From NCBI GenBank assembly GCA_009801085.1, contig VNWV01000006.1:1550001-1614000 (forward strand): DNA of 64,000 nt. Reading direction: 5' to 3'. The notes below the pieces were generated by a model that worked only from the letters and a program-made list of their open reading frames with translations, made no database searches and was not told the DNA's origin. This DNA comes from Lasiodiplodia sp. COLG20 (taxonomy: Eukaryota > Ascomycota > Dothideomycetes > Botryosphaeriales > Botryosphaeriaceae). The position numbers and the translations under genes are program-made. Positions 1 through 10,800 of the stretch are shown one piece after another; position 1 is the stretch's first letter, and each line of letters starts with the position of its first letter.

Positions 1-676
1 AGCCTGTGTGCCTCCTCCTTCGCCGCGTCGAAGTCGTCTCCGTGGAGGACGACGTGCCCGCCTAGTCTCGAAACGTTCTTGTGCTTGATGTCCGGAGTGC
101 CGGATGGCATGACAATGGTGGCGGGGATCTTGAGTTTCCGGGCAGAGTACGCAACGCCCTGGGCATGGTTGCCTGGACCAATCAGCACGCCTACTTCCAA
201 ATCTCCAGGCAATACTTATGGCATACCTGCAGAGCAAGCAATGACGCCCTTGAAACTTTGCACCTGGTCCAAATGCGCCATCTTGTTGTAGGCACCGCGC
301 AGCTTGAAACTGAAGACAGGCTGCAGGTCCTCACGCTTCAGCATGACGTTGCATTCCAGGCGGTTGCTAATATTAACGGCATGGGTCAGAGGCGTCTCCT
401 TCACAACCTCGTAGACGCGCGACGTCAGGATCAGTCGCAGGTACTGCTCGACGGTCAGAGGCAGCGGCGCAGAACTCGGAAGGGCTGCATTACGTCTGGA
501 TAGCCATTGGGAAGCAGGAAGTGCTCCGGCACACCCTGAGTCTTCACCACGGGGCTCTGCGGCGGCGGCGTCGGGTTGGCGGTATATTCGGTCAGTGCGA
601 AACTGTTGACCTTGGGCGTCTGGGGGCGGGTCGTGGTGCCATTGGTCTCGACCTTCGGCGACGTTGGATTCGCCAT
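1..676 (-). CDS. ILV1: Threonine deaminase (threonine ammonia-lyase), 5' part, cut by window edge
   Basis: PLP enzyme that turns threonine into 2-oxobutanoate, the first step of isoleucine synthesis, in mitochondria. Three exons are visible: 676-494 (61 codons), 446-227 and 172-1. Introns are 493-447 (47 bp, branch-like CTGAC seven bases before the end) and 226-173 (54 bp). Splicing joins GYPD to [15 protein letters not shown] and then ACSAG to [17 protein letters not shown], the standard family order. The PLP lysine is K109 in [10 protein letters not shown]; the SAGNHAQG loop follows across the second intron. The first ~50 residues are rich in Pro, Thr and Ser, as expected of a leader. The start is the only ATG in frame before the conserved region. 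The rest of the catalytic domain and the regulatory ACT-like domains lie outside the window. It is head to head with MED8, 314 bp between start codons. The identification is secure. Confidence 0.93.
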
Positions 677-816
677 GGCTCAAAGCAGCGGATTTCTGGT
701 GGAAAAGAAAGGAGAAGTGTGCGCGAGAAATGTTGTCGTTCGATAATTTGGCTGCATTCTTACAATGCGTCAGAGCAAGCCCTCGTCCCGCATTTTCCAT
801 CATCCGATCTCGCAAC

Positions 817-822
817 TGACTC
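817..822 (+). promoter_or_regulatory. Possible Gcn4/CPC1 site in the ILV1-MED8 divergent promoter
   Basis: TGACTC lies 141 bp upstream of the ILV1 start codon. It matches six of seven bases of the TGASTCA element bound by Gcn4/CPC1 bZIP activators, which control amino-acid synthesis genes in ascomycetes. The last base is G instead of A. A hexamer can occur by chance, so the assignment rests mainly on position next to an amino-acid synthesis gene. Confidence 0.35.
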
Positions 823-990
823 GCGCAAGCTCGTTGCTTCAATTACGCCTGCTCCGACTCGCCGACACACCAACACCAACTCTCCAACACTCCGCGCCGC
901 ACTCGACCCACAATCCAACCTCAACTTCACGTCGTACCACCGGCAATCCGACCCCACCACCAACCAATTGACCCGGACCTCCGCACCACC

Positions 991-1707
991 ATGTCCGCCC
1001 ACGCCCACGCGCCGACCTCGCGCGCCCCACCCGACGAAGTGCGCTCGCTCGACCTCCTCGCACAACGACTACAACACCTGAACGGCGCGCTCGAAGTCCT
1101 CAAGAACACGCAGCTCTCGTACAGCTGGGACGCGAGCGCGCCGCCCGCGCCCTGGCCGACCGTCGCCCACCAGTCCAACATCATCAACGGCCGCCTCAGC
1201 GCGCTGCTCGAGGCCTTCGCCGCCAACCGCACCCTGCTCGGCCAGGCCCACCCTTTCCCGCTGCCCACCTTCCCCGGCCGCTCCCACGAGAACATGGCCA
1301 CCCAGCTGACCCGCAAGAAGATGGTGCCCTGGGTCGAGGACTGGATCGCCGACGGCCTCAAGCTGGCCACCGGCGCCGAGGCTGCCGACGATGCGGTGGC
1401 GAGGGCGGATGGCGCGCGCCCGTTGAAGCTAGCGGGGGAGGGCGGTCTGACGGGCGAGCAGGTTGAGGAGTTGTGGGATTGGGCGGGGCCGGCGGGCGGC
1501 GAGATTGGTAGGGAGGTTCTGACGGCTGAGGATGAGGACGAAGAGGGTGACGACGAGGATGAAGATGAGGAGGACGAGGAGGAGGGCGCCATGGAGGGCG
1601 TTGAGGGTGCTGGGGCTGAGAAGAAGACGGAGACCGTGCCGCCCATCCGCCCGATGATGCCCTTGGACGACATCTTGAAGTTCGTCAGCACTGGCGTGGC
1701 GCCGTGA
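991..1707 (+). CDS. MED8: Mediator of RNA polymerase II transcription subunit 8
   Basis: Single-exon protein of 238 residues. Med8 is part of the Mediator head module, which links activators to RNA polymerase II in the nucleus. The family pattern is present: an N-terminal helical heptad region (residues ~17-45, LDLLAQRLQHLNGALEVL), a PAPWPTVAHQSNIINGRLSALL segment (~53-75), then FPGRSHENMATQLTRKKM and VPWVEDWIADG (~95-125), which are conserved positions in fungal Med8. The C-terminal third is disordered and very acidic (Glu/Asp run ~185-210). Length is close to other fungal Med8 proteins. The ATG at 991 is the first in frame after the shared promoter with ILV1. An antisense open frame over the gene reflects composition only. 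Confidence 0.85.
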   Translation: MSAHAHAPTSRAPPDEVRSLDLLAQRLQHLNGALEVLKNTQLSYSWDASAPPAPWPTVAHQSNIINGRLSALLEAFAANRTLLGQAHPFPLPTFPGRSHENMATQLTRKKMVPWVEDWIADGLKLATGAEAADDAVARADGARPLKLAGEGGLTGEQVEELWDWAGPAGGEIGREVLTAEDEDEEGDDEDEDEEDEEEGAMEGVEGAGAEKKTETVPPIRPMMPLDDILKFVSTGVAP

Positions 1708-3184
1708 GGATCGCTGGCTTGGTCCCATCACGGCGTGGGAAATTTTCTTCTCATACGATACCCTTTTGAATCTACGGCCGGTGCTTCTTCCAGCATTGGT
1801 ATCAGCAATTCCTCGCCCAGGCCACACCACCTACCTATTGTCGTAGGTCCACGTATAAGCATAAGGGCGCTGTAGCTGGTGGGCGGACAGTAAGCGGGAC
1901 GACTAGTATCCTACCGCTTAGGGTGGAATATACTTGCTTAATCGGCTGGGACTTTCATAAGAGCCGGCTTCCCTCAGCGAGCAAACGCATGCAGCTTTGA
2001 TCATCTTTAGCACATTGATGATCTGCGGTCCATCTACTTGATCAGTCGCAGGGAACCAGATACTACACTCGAAAATATTGCAAGGAGCATATCCATATTG
2101 CAAGCTTCTGACACGGTCCAAAGCGTGGGTATTTCAAAAGCACAGCGCGGTGCCATGACGGTTCACTCCTAGCTACGGGGCGCCGACCTGACCAGGAAAT
2201 GGCTTACTTCCGGACTTGCAGGCGTACGTCTAGTGAGTGTGGAAGGCTATCTGAACGGACCAGTCCGTCGCCATCCGGATTTATCATCAATGTTGATATA
2301 TGCAAACACACAGTAATTCCCGCATCTTCGTGACCCCCATTGTCTCAATTCCGTTCTCGTTACTTCTAGCGAGAGATTGATTCACTTGCGACTCATGCAT
2401 GCTAAGCCAGTCAATCGCATTCGAGGCGAGCATAGGTCCACAAAGAGATGGTTAAAGAAATACCTTGAGAGAGAGTGAGGGGACATCTGAGAAGAACGCA
2501 ATGGAAGAGCGAGGAACAGCATCTGCGTGTGCGGGGAAGCTGGGCACATGGCGATCCGACGATAGGTATACTTTCTGGGCCCCAAAATTTGCCGTCTCCC
2601 AGACAGAGTTTGACGCGTCCTCACGAAATTTCAACCCCCTCCATAGAGCATGACTTCTGGTCACCTCGCTCGCCATCGAATTACCGACAGTATAGACATT
2701 CTGGAGTATACTAACTCAAAAACTACGACGGTGATCGCTAGCAGTACGATAACCGGTAGGAGGATGAGCGGCTACTAATATGCAGCTAATGTTCGATCGC
2801 GCTAGGCAGCGGTTGCTAGTGTAGTAACCCGACTTAGTGGAGGTCTAGAGTTAAGTTATCATCTACCGGCTAACTCAACCTATACGAAACGCCAATCGAG
2901 CGACCACGGCATAAGAAGTGAAATAATGTGGAATATACAGTGGTCAGCGATATCGGCCTGCAAGCAGCCACCCGTCATTGTCAAGGTATATTAGTCTTCC
3001 ATGTTGCTGGATCCCGCTCTTCATGACCCTTTTCTTCGACTCTGAATATTTCACCCTGTTATTTCGACATATCGGCTTCCTTAACAGATGGGCCCAGTAA
3101 TTCTAGTTCACTCTGGTGTCTTAACATTAAAGTGCTTCTACCGCCAGGAGTACACTTTAAGATAGTGACTAACACATTTCTAGA
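1708..3184. other. Gene-free stretch
   Basis: Between MED8 and the RNase H gene the sequence is AT-richer than the coding regions and has only short open frames with no recognisable domains. No tRNA or clear repeat was found. An upstream exon of the RNase H gene should lie at its right end, because the gene's open frame begins at an intron acceptor. Confidence 0.5.
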
Positions 3185-3991
3185 TTGGTTGATGACACAT
3201 CCGATGACCAAGATTCTGAAGCAGAGGACAATCCTCGCTTGGCGCTCTCCGAGACAACCACATCCAGAGCTCCCATTATTGCGCGGGCCAAGGAGCGTAT
3301 GGGCGCGGGCTCGCACGGCGTCTGGACTGCTACCGTCTTCGTCCCGCCGCCCGGAGCCTCACCGGACGACATTTTCGCAACACGCAACGTCTTCGACGGA
3401 TTCAAGACGTACTGCTTCGTCCTCCGCCGCCGCCACGTCCCTGCCGTGGGTAGTCTACGTACCGCGGCAATTTTCATCGACGGTGCATGCTCGGACAACG
3501 GCAGTAGATACCGCAATCCCCGCGGCGGCTGCGCCTTCGTCACAAATCCAGGCCCGAGCGGCACGCACGGGTTCCCGCTGGAGCAAGAAGGCCCATCCGG
3601 CGAGCCGTATCCGCACACCAGCAACCGCGCCGAGCTGCGGGCCGCCATCGCGGCGCTGGAGTACCACGGCTTCGCCTTCGAAGGCTGGGAGCGTCTCGTG
3701 CTGATCACCGACTCCCAGTACGTCGGCCGCCACGCTACGCACTGGCTGCGAGTGTGGTCGCAGCGTGGATGGCGGACCACAAGCGGCCAGCCCATCAAGA
3801 ATCGAGATTTGTGGGAGGAGCTGAGCGAGGAGATGAGGTGGCTGGCGGACCTGGGCTGCGAAGTCAGCTTCTGGATGGTGCCGAGGCGGTGGAATACGGT
3901 TGCGGACGCGGCGGCGAAGGCAGCCACAAGGGAGTGTGGAAATGAAAAGTTCAATGAGCTTTCTTGGCAGAAACGGCCTGTCCAGTGTTAG
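3185..3991 (+). CDS. RNase H type-1 domain protein, 5' exon unresolved
   Basis: The open frame from 3185 contains one RNase H fold. The four acidic positions are D99 (IFIDGACSDNG), E150 (NRAELRAA), D176 (LITDSQYVG) and D241 (VADAAAKAAT), counted from 3185. Type-1 RNases H cut the RNA strand of RNA-DNA hybrids; related fungal single-domain proteins are common and mostly uncharacterised. The first codon at 3185 is TTG, not ATG. Just before it is a good 3' splice site (gactaac branch-like sequence, then tttctag ending at 3183), and the frame is closed by TAA at 3170. An upstream exon is therefore likely. If not, translation would begin at the internal ATG at 3299 (230 residues), which still keeps all four acidic residues. 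I could not choose the upstream exon with confidence. Confidence 0.72.
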   Translation: MVDDTSDDQDSEAEDNPRLALSETTTSRAPIIARAKERMGAGSHGVWTATVFVPPPGASPDDIFATRNVFDGFKTYCFVLRRRHVPAVGSLRTAAIFIDGACSDNGSRYRNPRGGCAFVTNPGPSGTHGFPLEQEGPSGEPYPHTSNRAELRAAIAALEYHGFAFEGWERLVLITDSQYVGRHATHWLRVWSQRGWRTTSGQPIKNRDLWEELSEEMRWLADLGCEVSFWMVPRRWNTVADAAAKAATRECGNEKFNELSWQKRPVQC

Positions 3992-6148
3992 GAGACCGGA
4001 TTACCTATGGCCACGCCTAGCCACCGCGATTAGTAACACGCCGCAATCACTTCAACTACTATATGAAGCACCACCGATGGTTCGCCATGGCAGTCATCCG
4101 TTCTTGCAAGTTCGCGTGGACCATTGTCTATTCCTACCAGGCTTTCCAGTACGCAGTTGTTCTTAACATCCCAGTTCCAACGTTGCAAAACAGCCTGTGA
4201 CGGAGGAATTGATCTGTCCCTCAAGTTTGTCACCTGAAATGTAGTGCTATGTTCACTTGGTCCGTTGGGTCTGATATCTTGACACATTTGTGAGATTCTT
4301 GAGCCTACACAAGAATGGCTTCTATTAATTGTAGGTTAAGAGAATCTACATATTCTTCTGCACTATCCGCGCGGCGTTTCGATCAGCAACTGACTTCTCC
4401 CGGCTGATCCACAATACATTACAGTATTCGTGTCTCTTTCCATGTGTCGGCCACTGCTTAGCTTCACCAGATCTGAGATTATCTGGGATAGGCCCTCATG
4501 GCAGGGCCATCAACTTTAACACTTGGCCGTCATCTACTATTCTAAACCCATGCTGCCCAGTCTGCTCAGGGTCGTTCGACCGGAGCATTCCAACCCACTC
4601 CCCTTGATGATTACAGAGAAAGGCAAGCTACTTGACTTAGAGTTGGCCCTTGAGAGACGTGAACTCAGATCATACGAGTGCTCTGGACAAATGAAATGAA
4701 TTCGGTCTGCACCGATGCAAATCGGTAAAGTGCTTTTGCGTTCACTTCAGCCTAGTAAGCCAAGATAGCGGCATCAGGTGCCAGGAACTCCCACACGTGC
4801 TATGCGACCTAGATTAGAATATTAATTAGATAATGCTCAACGTTCAAGTTAATGATTTCATCATTCGCCTTGACCCACAGATCTATGGGGAACCATCAGA
4901 ACAAGAGACCTCTACTGTTGGATTTGTGCCCGTGTTGTCAAATAAGCCGGTGTTCACAGTATCATGTATGAGCCTAATTTTACATTTATACCAGACTCGA
5001 TAAACTTTGAGGCTTTCTCTAGATGAAGCACTTCCACATCTCAACACAATGATGGGCTTCAGCAAGCAAGCAAGAGTGAACATCGACAGCAGACTCACCC
5101 AGCTGACGAGGAGAGTCAACTCCCTCCACAAGGAACAGCGAGTGGGCACTGGGTCGAAGTCTGGACAGTACAGAGCATTAGCTTTGCCGTCGTTAACCAC
5201 GCTCAAGCCGCAACGAAGCAGGCTACTTTTAAACACCGCCTACCGCACCAGATACACCGCCTCCACGAGGCCAGGATACTCGTCTCAGCTGCTGACCCCC
5301 GCACAGGCCTCTCAAGAAACCATGTGAACAGCACCGAAGCCGACAAGTGCATGACGCCCTCGGCGGCCCGAGAACATCTCGCCTGCACGCGCGCCCCTGC
5401 GGCGGACGGCCAACGGGTCGAGTGATAAAAAGCCGCCGCGATGAGCACTTCTCAGTTTGAGAATCGGCACCAACGACATCGGGGTTGTGGAACACGGCCC
5501 ACTTACATTGCACTCGGTGCTCTTTTGTTCAAACGTTATCACCGGCCACTTGTGCGGCGTCCGCGCAATCCACCAGTTGATTGATTTTTCTGTTCCGTTT
5601 TTCGGTATGCCTGTGAGTGGCCATCATGATTCATTCATGATGATGAATCGTATCTCAAAATGATGACGTTCAAAAGCGTCACCGAACGGTGCCAATCATC
5701 CAAAATATTCAGTGAAATAATGAGATGTCTTGAATGCCTCTATCACTAAGGCCGCACGCCCACCCAGAAAGTGGAAACTGCTTGTTCCGCGGGAACAAGC
5801 AAGGTGAACCAAGTCCATGGAACAATTTGGAATAACGAGGTCGAGTCACTTGCTTTTATACTTCAACTGAAGAAAGTAGGCCGGACGACGAAAGCCCAAA
5901 GTCCATGCCGCATGACCGTTCTCAGAATAGATTCAGCATAAGCTTTGTCCCATGATCCGTAGTTCTCTGCAGGGGGCCAAGAATAGGGCACCGGACATCG
6001 TACGAGTGCGCCGCGGCAGCAGCTCAATGGCATACAATCACGCACACAAGAACCAAACCAGATGATTCGATCAACATCAATTGCAACGCTTCAACGCGAA
6101 AAAAAAGCTCCCTCCCTCAAAACACCCTAATCGAATCGAAACCCGCAT
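3992..6148. other. Gene-free stretch
   Basis: About 2.2 kb with short open frames on both strands, none with a recognised domain or a convincing start and splice pattern. A faint resemblance to the hairpin-repeat arm (acttcaact) near 4046 and 5862 is too short to call. Confidence 0.4.
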
Positions 6149-7185
6149 CTAACCCCTACGACGAGTGCTCGGGCTCTTTCCCTTGCTCGACCCGGTCGAC
6201 GTCGCCAGCGGCTTTCCGCTGTCCTTCTCCTTGGCCTGGACGGGCTTCTCCGCCTTCTTCTTGTTCTTGCTCTTGCTCTTGCTGCCGGCCTTGGCGCCGC
6301 GGCTGGCCGGAGCGTTCCAGTAGTAGATCATCTGGATGGCCAGGACCGCGTTGAGCAGGAAGCCCGCGACGAAGCCGAACAGGACGAGCTGGTCGCCAAC
6401 CTCCTGGATGGTGGTGAAGATGCGCGAGAGGGAACCGAGGAGGTAGTTGAAGACCTGTTGTGTTGCGCAAAAACAATTGATCAGCCTTGCCCCGTATCCA
6501 AATAACCCGTGCTCACGCCACATCCAGCAAAGCACTGGAGAGGGGAGTTAACGAGAATGTGCCCAAGACTTACCGCGAAAGCGCTCAGCTGGCCCGTTCC
6601 GCCCTGCCTGTAAACCTCGACAATCTGCGGCGCCTTGCTCGCAATGCTGAGCATGCCGCCGGCAGCCTGCAGCGCGGCCAGCGTCTTCTCATCCACAATA
6701 CCCTTATCAAACAGCGCGTAGCCCGCCGCGGCGAGGCCGGCAACCCAAGCCGCAGCACCCGCATCCTTGCCCTTGAAATGCAGCACGAGGGCGGCGATGG
6801 CGACGTTCTGGACGGCGATCAGGGCCGTCTCGCCGTAGGTGCTGAAGGGGAAGCCCATGCGCGCGTTGTAGGCCAGGCCGATCAGGTACGACGACGTCTC
6901 GAGCAGGTAGGCCAGGAAGGACAGGCCCTCGGCGCTCTGCGACCGCAGCAGCTTGATCAGCTGCGGCACCTTGACGATCGACGACGCTCCGATGATGCCG
7001 ATGCCCAGCCCCTTGCTGATGGCCAGCTTGACGCACTCCGGGTAGTTGACCGGGTCGATGTCCTTGATCAGCTTCTGGTAGCATTTCGGTCCCAGCAGCG
7101 AGAGGCCGGCGTCGTGGATGGGCTCGGGGAGGTTGTGCGTGATGGGTTGGAGCGCGGTGCGCACGCTATCGAGGGCGGCGTCCAT
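6149..7185 (-). CDS. MPU1: Mannose-P-dolichol utilization defect 1 homologue (PQ-loop protein)
   Basis: Two exons, 7185-6574 (204 codons) and 6454-6149, with a 119-bp intron (gtaagt..acaacag); 305 residues. MPDU1 proteins are ER membrane proteins needed for use of mannose- and glucose-phosphate-dolichol in N-glycan, O-mannose and GPI assembly. The two PQ loops are present: P74-Q75 (VKVPQLIKLLRSQSAEGLS) and P186-Q187 (KAPQIVEVYRQGGTGQLSAF). The second loop runs across the splice junction into FNYLLGSLSRIFTT. About seven hydrophobic segments are seen, including SYLIGLAYNARMGFPFSTYGE between the loops, which is typical of the family. The tail is a Lys/Ser-rich cytosolic extension of ~50 residues. 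The ATG at 7185 begins the conserved protein; a longer in-frame opening upstream lacks similarity. Confidence 0.9.
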
Positions 7186-7824
7186 GATTGAGCGTGTTCT
7201 TGGTTGTTGCGTGAAGGAAGGGTCGGAGGAGAAATTGGTGTGAGGGAGAAAAAGCAAGAGAAGAGGGGGTGGTGGGGAGAAAAAGAACGGAAGGCGCGGT
7301 GAATGGAAGGTGAGTTGTGGAAAGCTGTTCGGAATATTTCGAGGTCACAGCTTCGCTGACGCTATGATGCAACGGACCCTGGATCGCCGGGTAGCCTCGG
7401 CGTTCCTCTTCAGGGTCTACCGACTAAACAAGCGACATTGCCTATAGGACTAGGAAATGACCCCTCGTAAGCTAAGAATTTGTGAGCAATTCCAGGGGTC
7501 TAACGCCATAGGCATCCGGACCTAGCAGTACGCTGAATGAGGTAGTCAGAACAAAGCCAGGATGGCATGCCCATGCGGTTCCATAGTAATCATTAACCAT
7601 TCAACTATGAAAAATACCTATAACGCCCTATAGTCATAAGCCTTTTCACACGTTTCTTTATCCCATAGTCCCTCCCTAACCCAAAATCATCCCTCCAGCC
7701 ACTATTGTGAGACCCAATTCCACCAGTTGATCTTAGCCCCCCAATAGAGAGACCTGCCCTTCCCATCCTCATCATAACGATTCATGTAGAATCAATAGCA
7801 GTCCCGCAGCCATCTGCCTGCGTC
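7186..7824. other. Intergenic, 5' of MPU1 and 3' of the EVE gene
   Basis: The MPU1 side is a purine-rich leader on the plus strand (agggagaaaaagcaag). The remainder is AT-rich with a long pyrimidine-rich stretch near 7620-7760 and no open frame of note. Confidence 0.4.
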
Positions 7825-10800
7825 TTAGACTTGATGCTCGCTCTCGCTTTCTCCACCAAACATCGGCGCCACAGGAGCAGTCGCCAACGGAATCATCGGA
7901 GCGCTCATATTCGCAATGGGCGGCGAAGCCTGAACAGCTCCACCAGGAGCTGGACCCTCGATGACTGGGGCTACAACCTCTGCCAACGCAGCATCCGCAG
8001 GCTGAACAACCGGCGGCTCGAGAACGGCTGGCTGCACCGCCGGAGCAGGTCTGGTCGTCTCGAGAGCCGGGTTCGCTTCAGTGACCACTGGACCGGTGAT
8101 CGTGTCAACGACCTTTCCGGTGACAGTGCCGCCGTTTTCCTCAACCGCGACGGTGGTCTCGACGACAGCACCGGCAGGCGCGCCTCCAGTTGCATCGGAT
8201 GCGCTGTCGATCACAGCCTGTATCGACGCGGGCGGGCTACGGACGGAAAGGTCGTGCGAGCCGTGGAGCTGGCTCTTGGCCGACGGTGGCTGGTGAGAAT
8301 CGGTGAGCGGGCTCGTCTCAGAGGGCAGGTCGTGGAATGTCTGCGGAGGAGATGAAACAGGAGTGGTAGACTCAACAGCTGGCTCAGCGACAGGAGCAAC
8401 TGGACCGCCGTTGACGGGCGCTTCCGACGGAGGCTCCACGACGGTTGCAGTTTCAACAACGCTGGTCTCCACAACTTGGCCATCCGGCTTCTTGGTGGTG
8501 ATAGTCTCGCGGGTTACGAGGGTAGGCATGTCTTCAGGGATGTCATCGTTGGCAGCTTCAAGCAGAGCTGCAGCGCCTTTGGGCGTGCCGATCGTCAACC
8601 CGAGGGCGTCATCATCAGACTTGGGTTCCTCCGGCTCACTGGGCTCACTGACCGCATCATCCTGCGCAGTAGCAGTTGCTTCGGCTGGCGCCTTGGCGCC
8701 CTCAGTCGCATCAGGAACGGGCTCGGCTGCCTTCTGCGGAACAGCTTGGTCCTCATCCGCAACTTCACCAGCGAGACCAAGGATGAAGTTCCATTCCGCA
8801 GGACGAACGTTGGCCACGCTGAGGCGGCTCTGCTTGAACAGCTGCATGTTCTCCAATGGCTGGCCATCCTTAGAGAGAGCCCGCAGCTTATCGAGGGTAA
8901 CGGTTTCAGGACGTGCAAACTTGCGACGGAAAGCAACCTTCACACAATACCATGTGGGCTTCTCCTTCTTCGACTTGGGGTCGTGGTAAGGGTGCGTGGA
9001 GTCGAATGCGCTTTCATCGGGGGTAGCTTCTTCAGCAATCTCCATGATACCAACAATACCTGGCGTCTTGCAGTTCGAATGATAGAAGAAGGCCAGGTCA
9101 CCCTTCTTCATAGCCAGCATGTGATTCTTAGCGACGTGATTGCGAACACCATCCCAAGGCTCAGGCTCACTAGCAGCAGCAAGATCATCGATGGAGAATT
9201 TGACGTCCTTGCCGTTTTCAATGCGAGACTCAGGCTCGGCTTTCAGAAGCCAGTAAGCGAGTCCACTAATCGGATCACGCTCAATTGCAGCGGTTCCAGT
9301 AGGTTTCTTTGCCTCCGCCGTCTTTGCCGGCTTCTTGGTCTTGGGGGCAGGCTCTTCAGGTGCGTCAGCCTTGGCTTCACTCTTCTTCGGCTTCGTTGTC
9401 TTTTTGACCGGCTTGGCTTCCTCTGCTGCCGGTGTTGCCTCAGCCTTCGGAGGACGTCCACGGCGTTTCGGAGCGGGCTCTTCTGCTTGTTCGGCAGCAT
9501 CTTTCGCCGGCTGGCTGCGCTTGGTTCCTTTCTTGGGCTCCTCGGCCTTCGTCTCCGCAGGGGTGGCACTCTTCGACTTCGACGGGCGTCCACGGGGCTT
9601 GGGAGCAGCGCCAGTCGCCTTTGAAGTATCCTTTTCCTTACCTTTCTTGGTAGCCGATGCGTCTTCAGCTGATTCTTCCTTCTTCGCAGCTTTTCCGCGA
9701 CCCTTTGGCGCTTTGGCAACCTCAGATGGTTCTTCTCCGGTCTTTGCTTTAGCTGGGCCGCGTCCACGCTTCTTTGGCGCCTCGACGGGTGCCTCGGTAG
9801 CATCTGCAGTAGGCTCTTCGGGGACTTCGGCGGTGGGCTCTGCGGTGGGCTCTGCGGTGGGCTCTGGGACAGGTTCCTCCACCTTCTTATCCTTTGCAGC
9901 CCTACCCTTCTTTTTCGGCGGCTCCTTTGATTCCTCAGCGGCAGCCTCTTCAGGAGCCTTTGCAGACCTTCCACGTTTCTTCGGCGCCTCATCGACGGGT
10001 GCATCTGACTTCTCTTCCGGAGTTTTGGCAGGCCTGCCACGCTTCTTCGGCGGTTCGACGGCTTCCTCAGCTACCTTGTCCTTCGCGGCTGCCCGTCCGC
10101 GCTTCTTCGGCGGCTCTGAGACCTCCTCAGTCTGCTTCTCCTTGGCGGCTGCCCGTCCACGCTTCTTAGGGGGCTCCGGGGCCTCCTCCTCTTCAGGCTT
10201 TTTCTCCGCTTTCTCTTCGGACTTCTCCTCCTCAGACACCTTCGCAGCAGCAGGTCGGCCACGCTTCTTCGTTTGCTTGGGCTCTTCGGCAGGTTCCTCC
10301 GCGGGCTTCTCTTCAACAGGCTTAGCAGCAGCTTTTCCACGCTTCTTCGGAGGCTCCGGTGCCTTCTCCTCAAGCTGCACTTCCGCCTCTTTAGCCGCCG
10401 CCGCCTTTCCTCTACCCTTCTTAACCGGCTCGGCGGGGGCAGCAGCAGCAGGCTCCTCTGCCGGTGCTGCGGCTTTCCTTCCCCTCTTAGCTGGCGCAGG
10501 TGCTGCGGCCGCAGGCTGTTCCTCCTTCTCCGTCTCTTTCTCCTCCGCCTTCTTCGCCGCACCTCTACCCCGTTTCTTCGGCGCTTCCTCGACAGCAACA
10601 GCAGGGGCAGCAGCGTCAGCAGCAGCTCCATCCTCAGCATCCTTCTTCGCAGCAGCCTTACCCCTGCCACGCTTCTTCGGTGCCTCTTCCTCCTTTTGCG
10701 CCACTTCCGGCTCGGGTTGCGGTTCCGGCTCGGGTTCTGCTGCCGCGGGAGCAGCGGCGGCGGCCTTCTTACCCGGCCTTCCCCTCTTCTTGGCCGGCGC

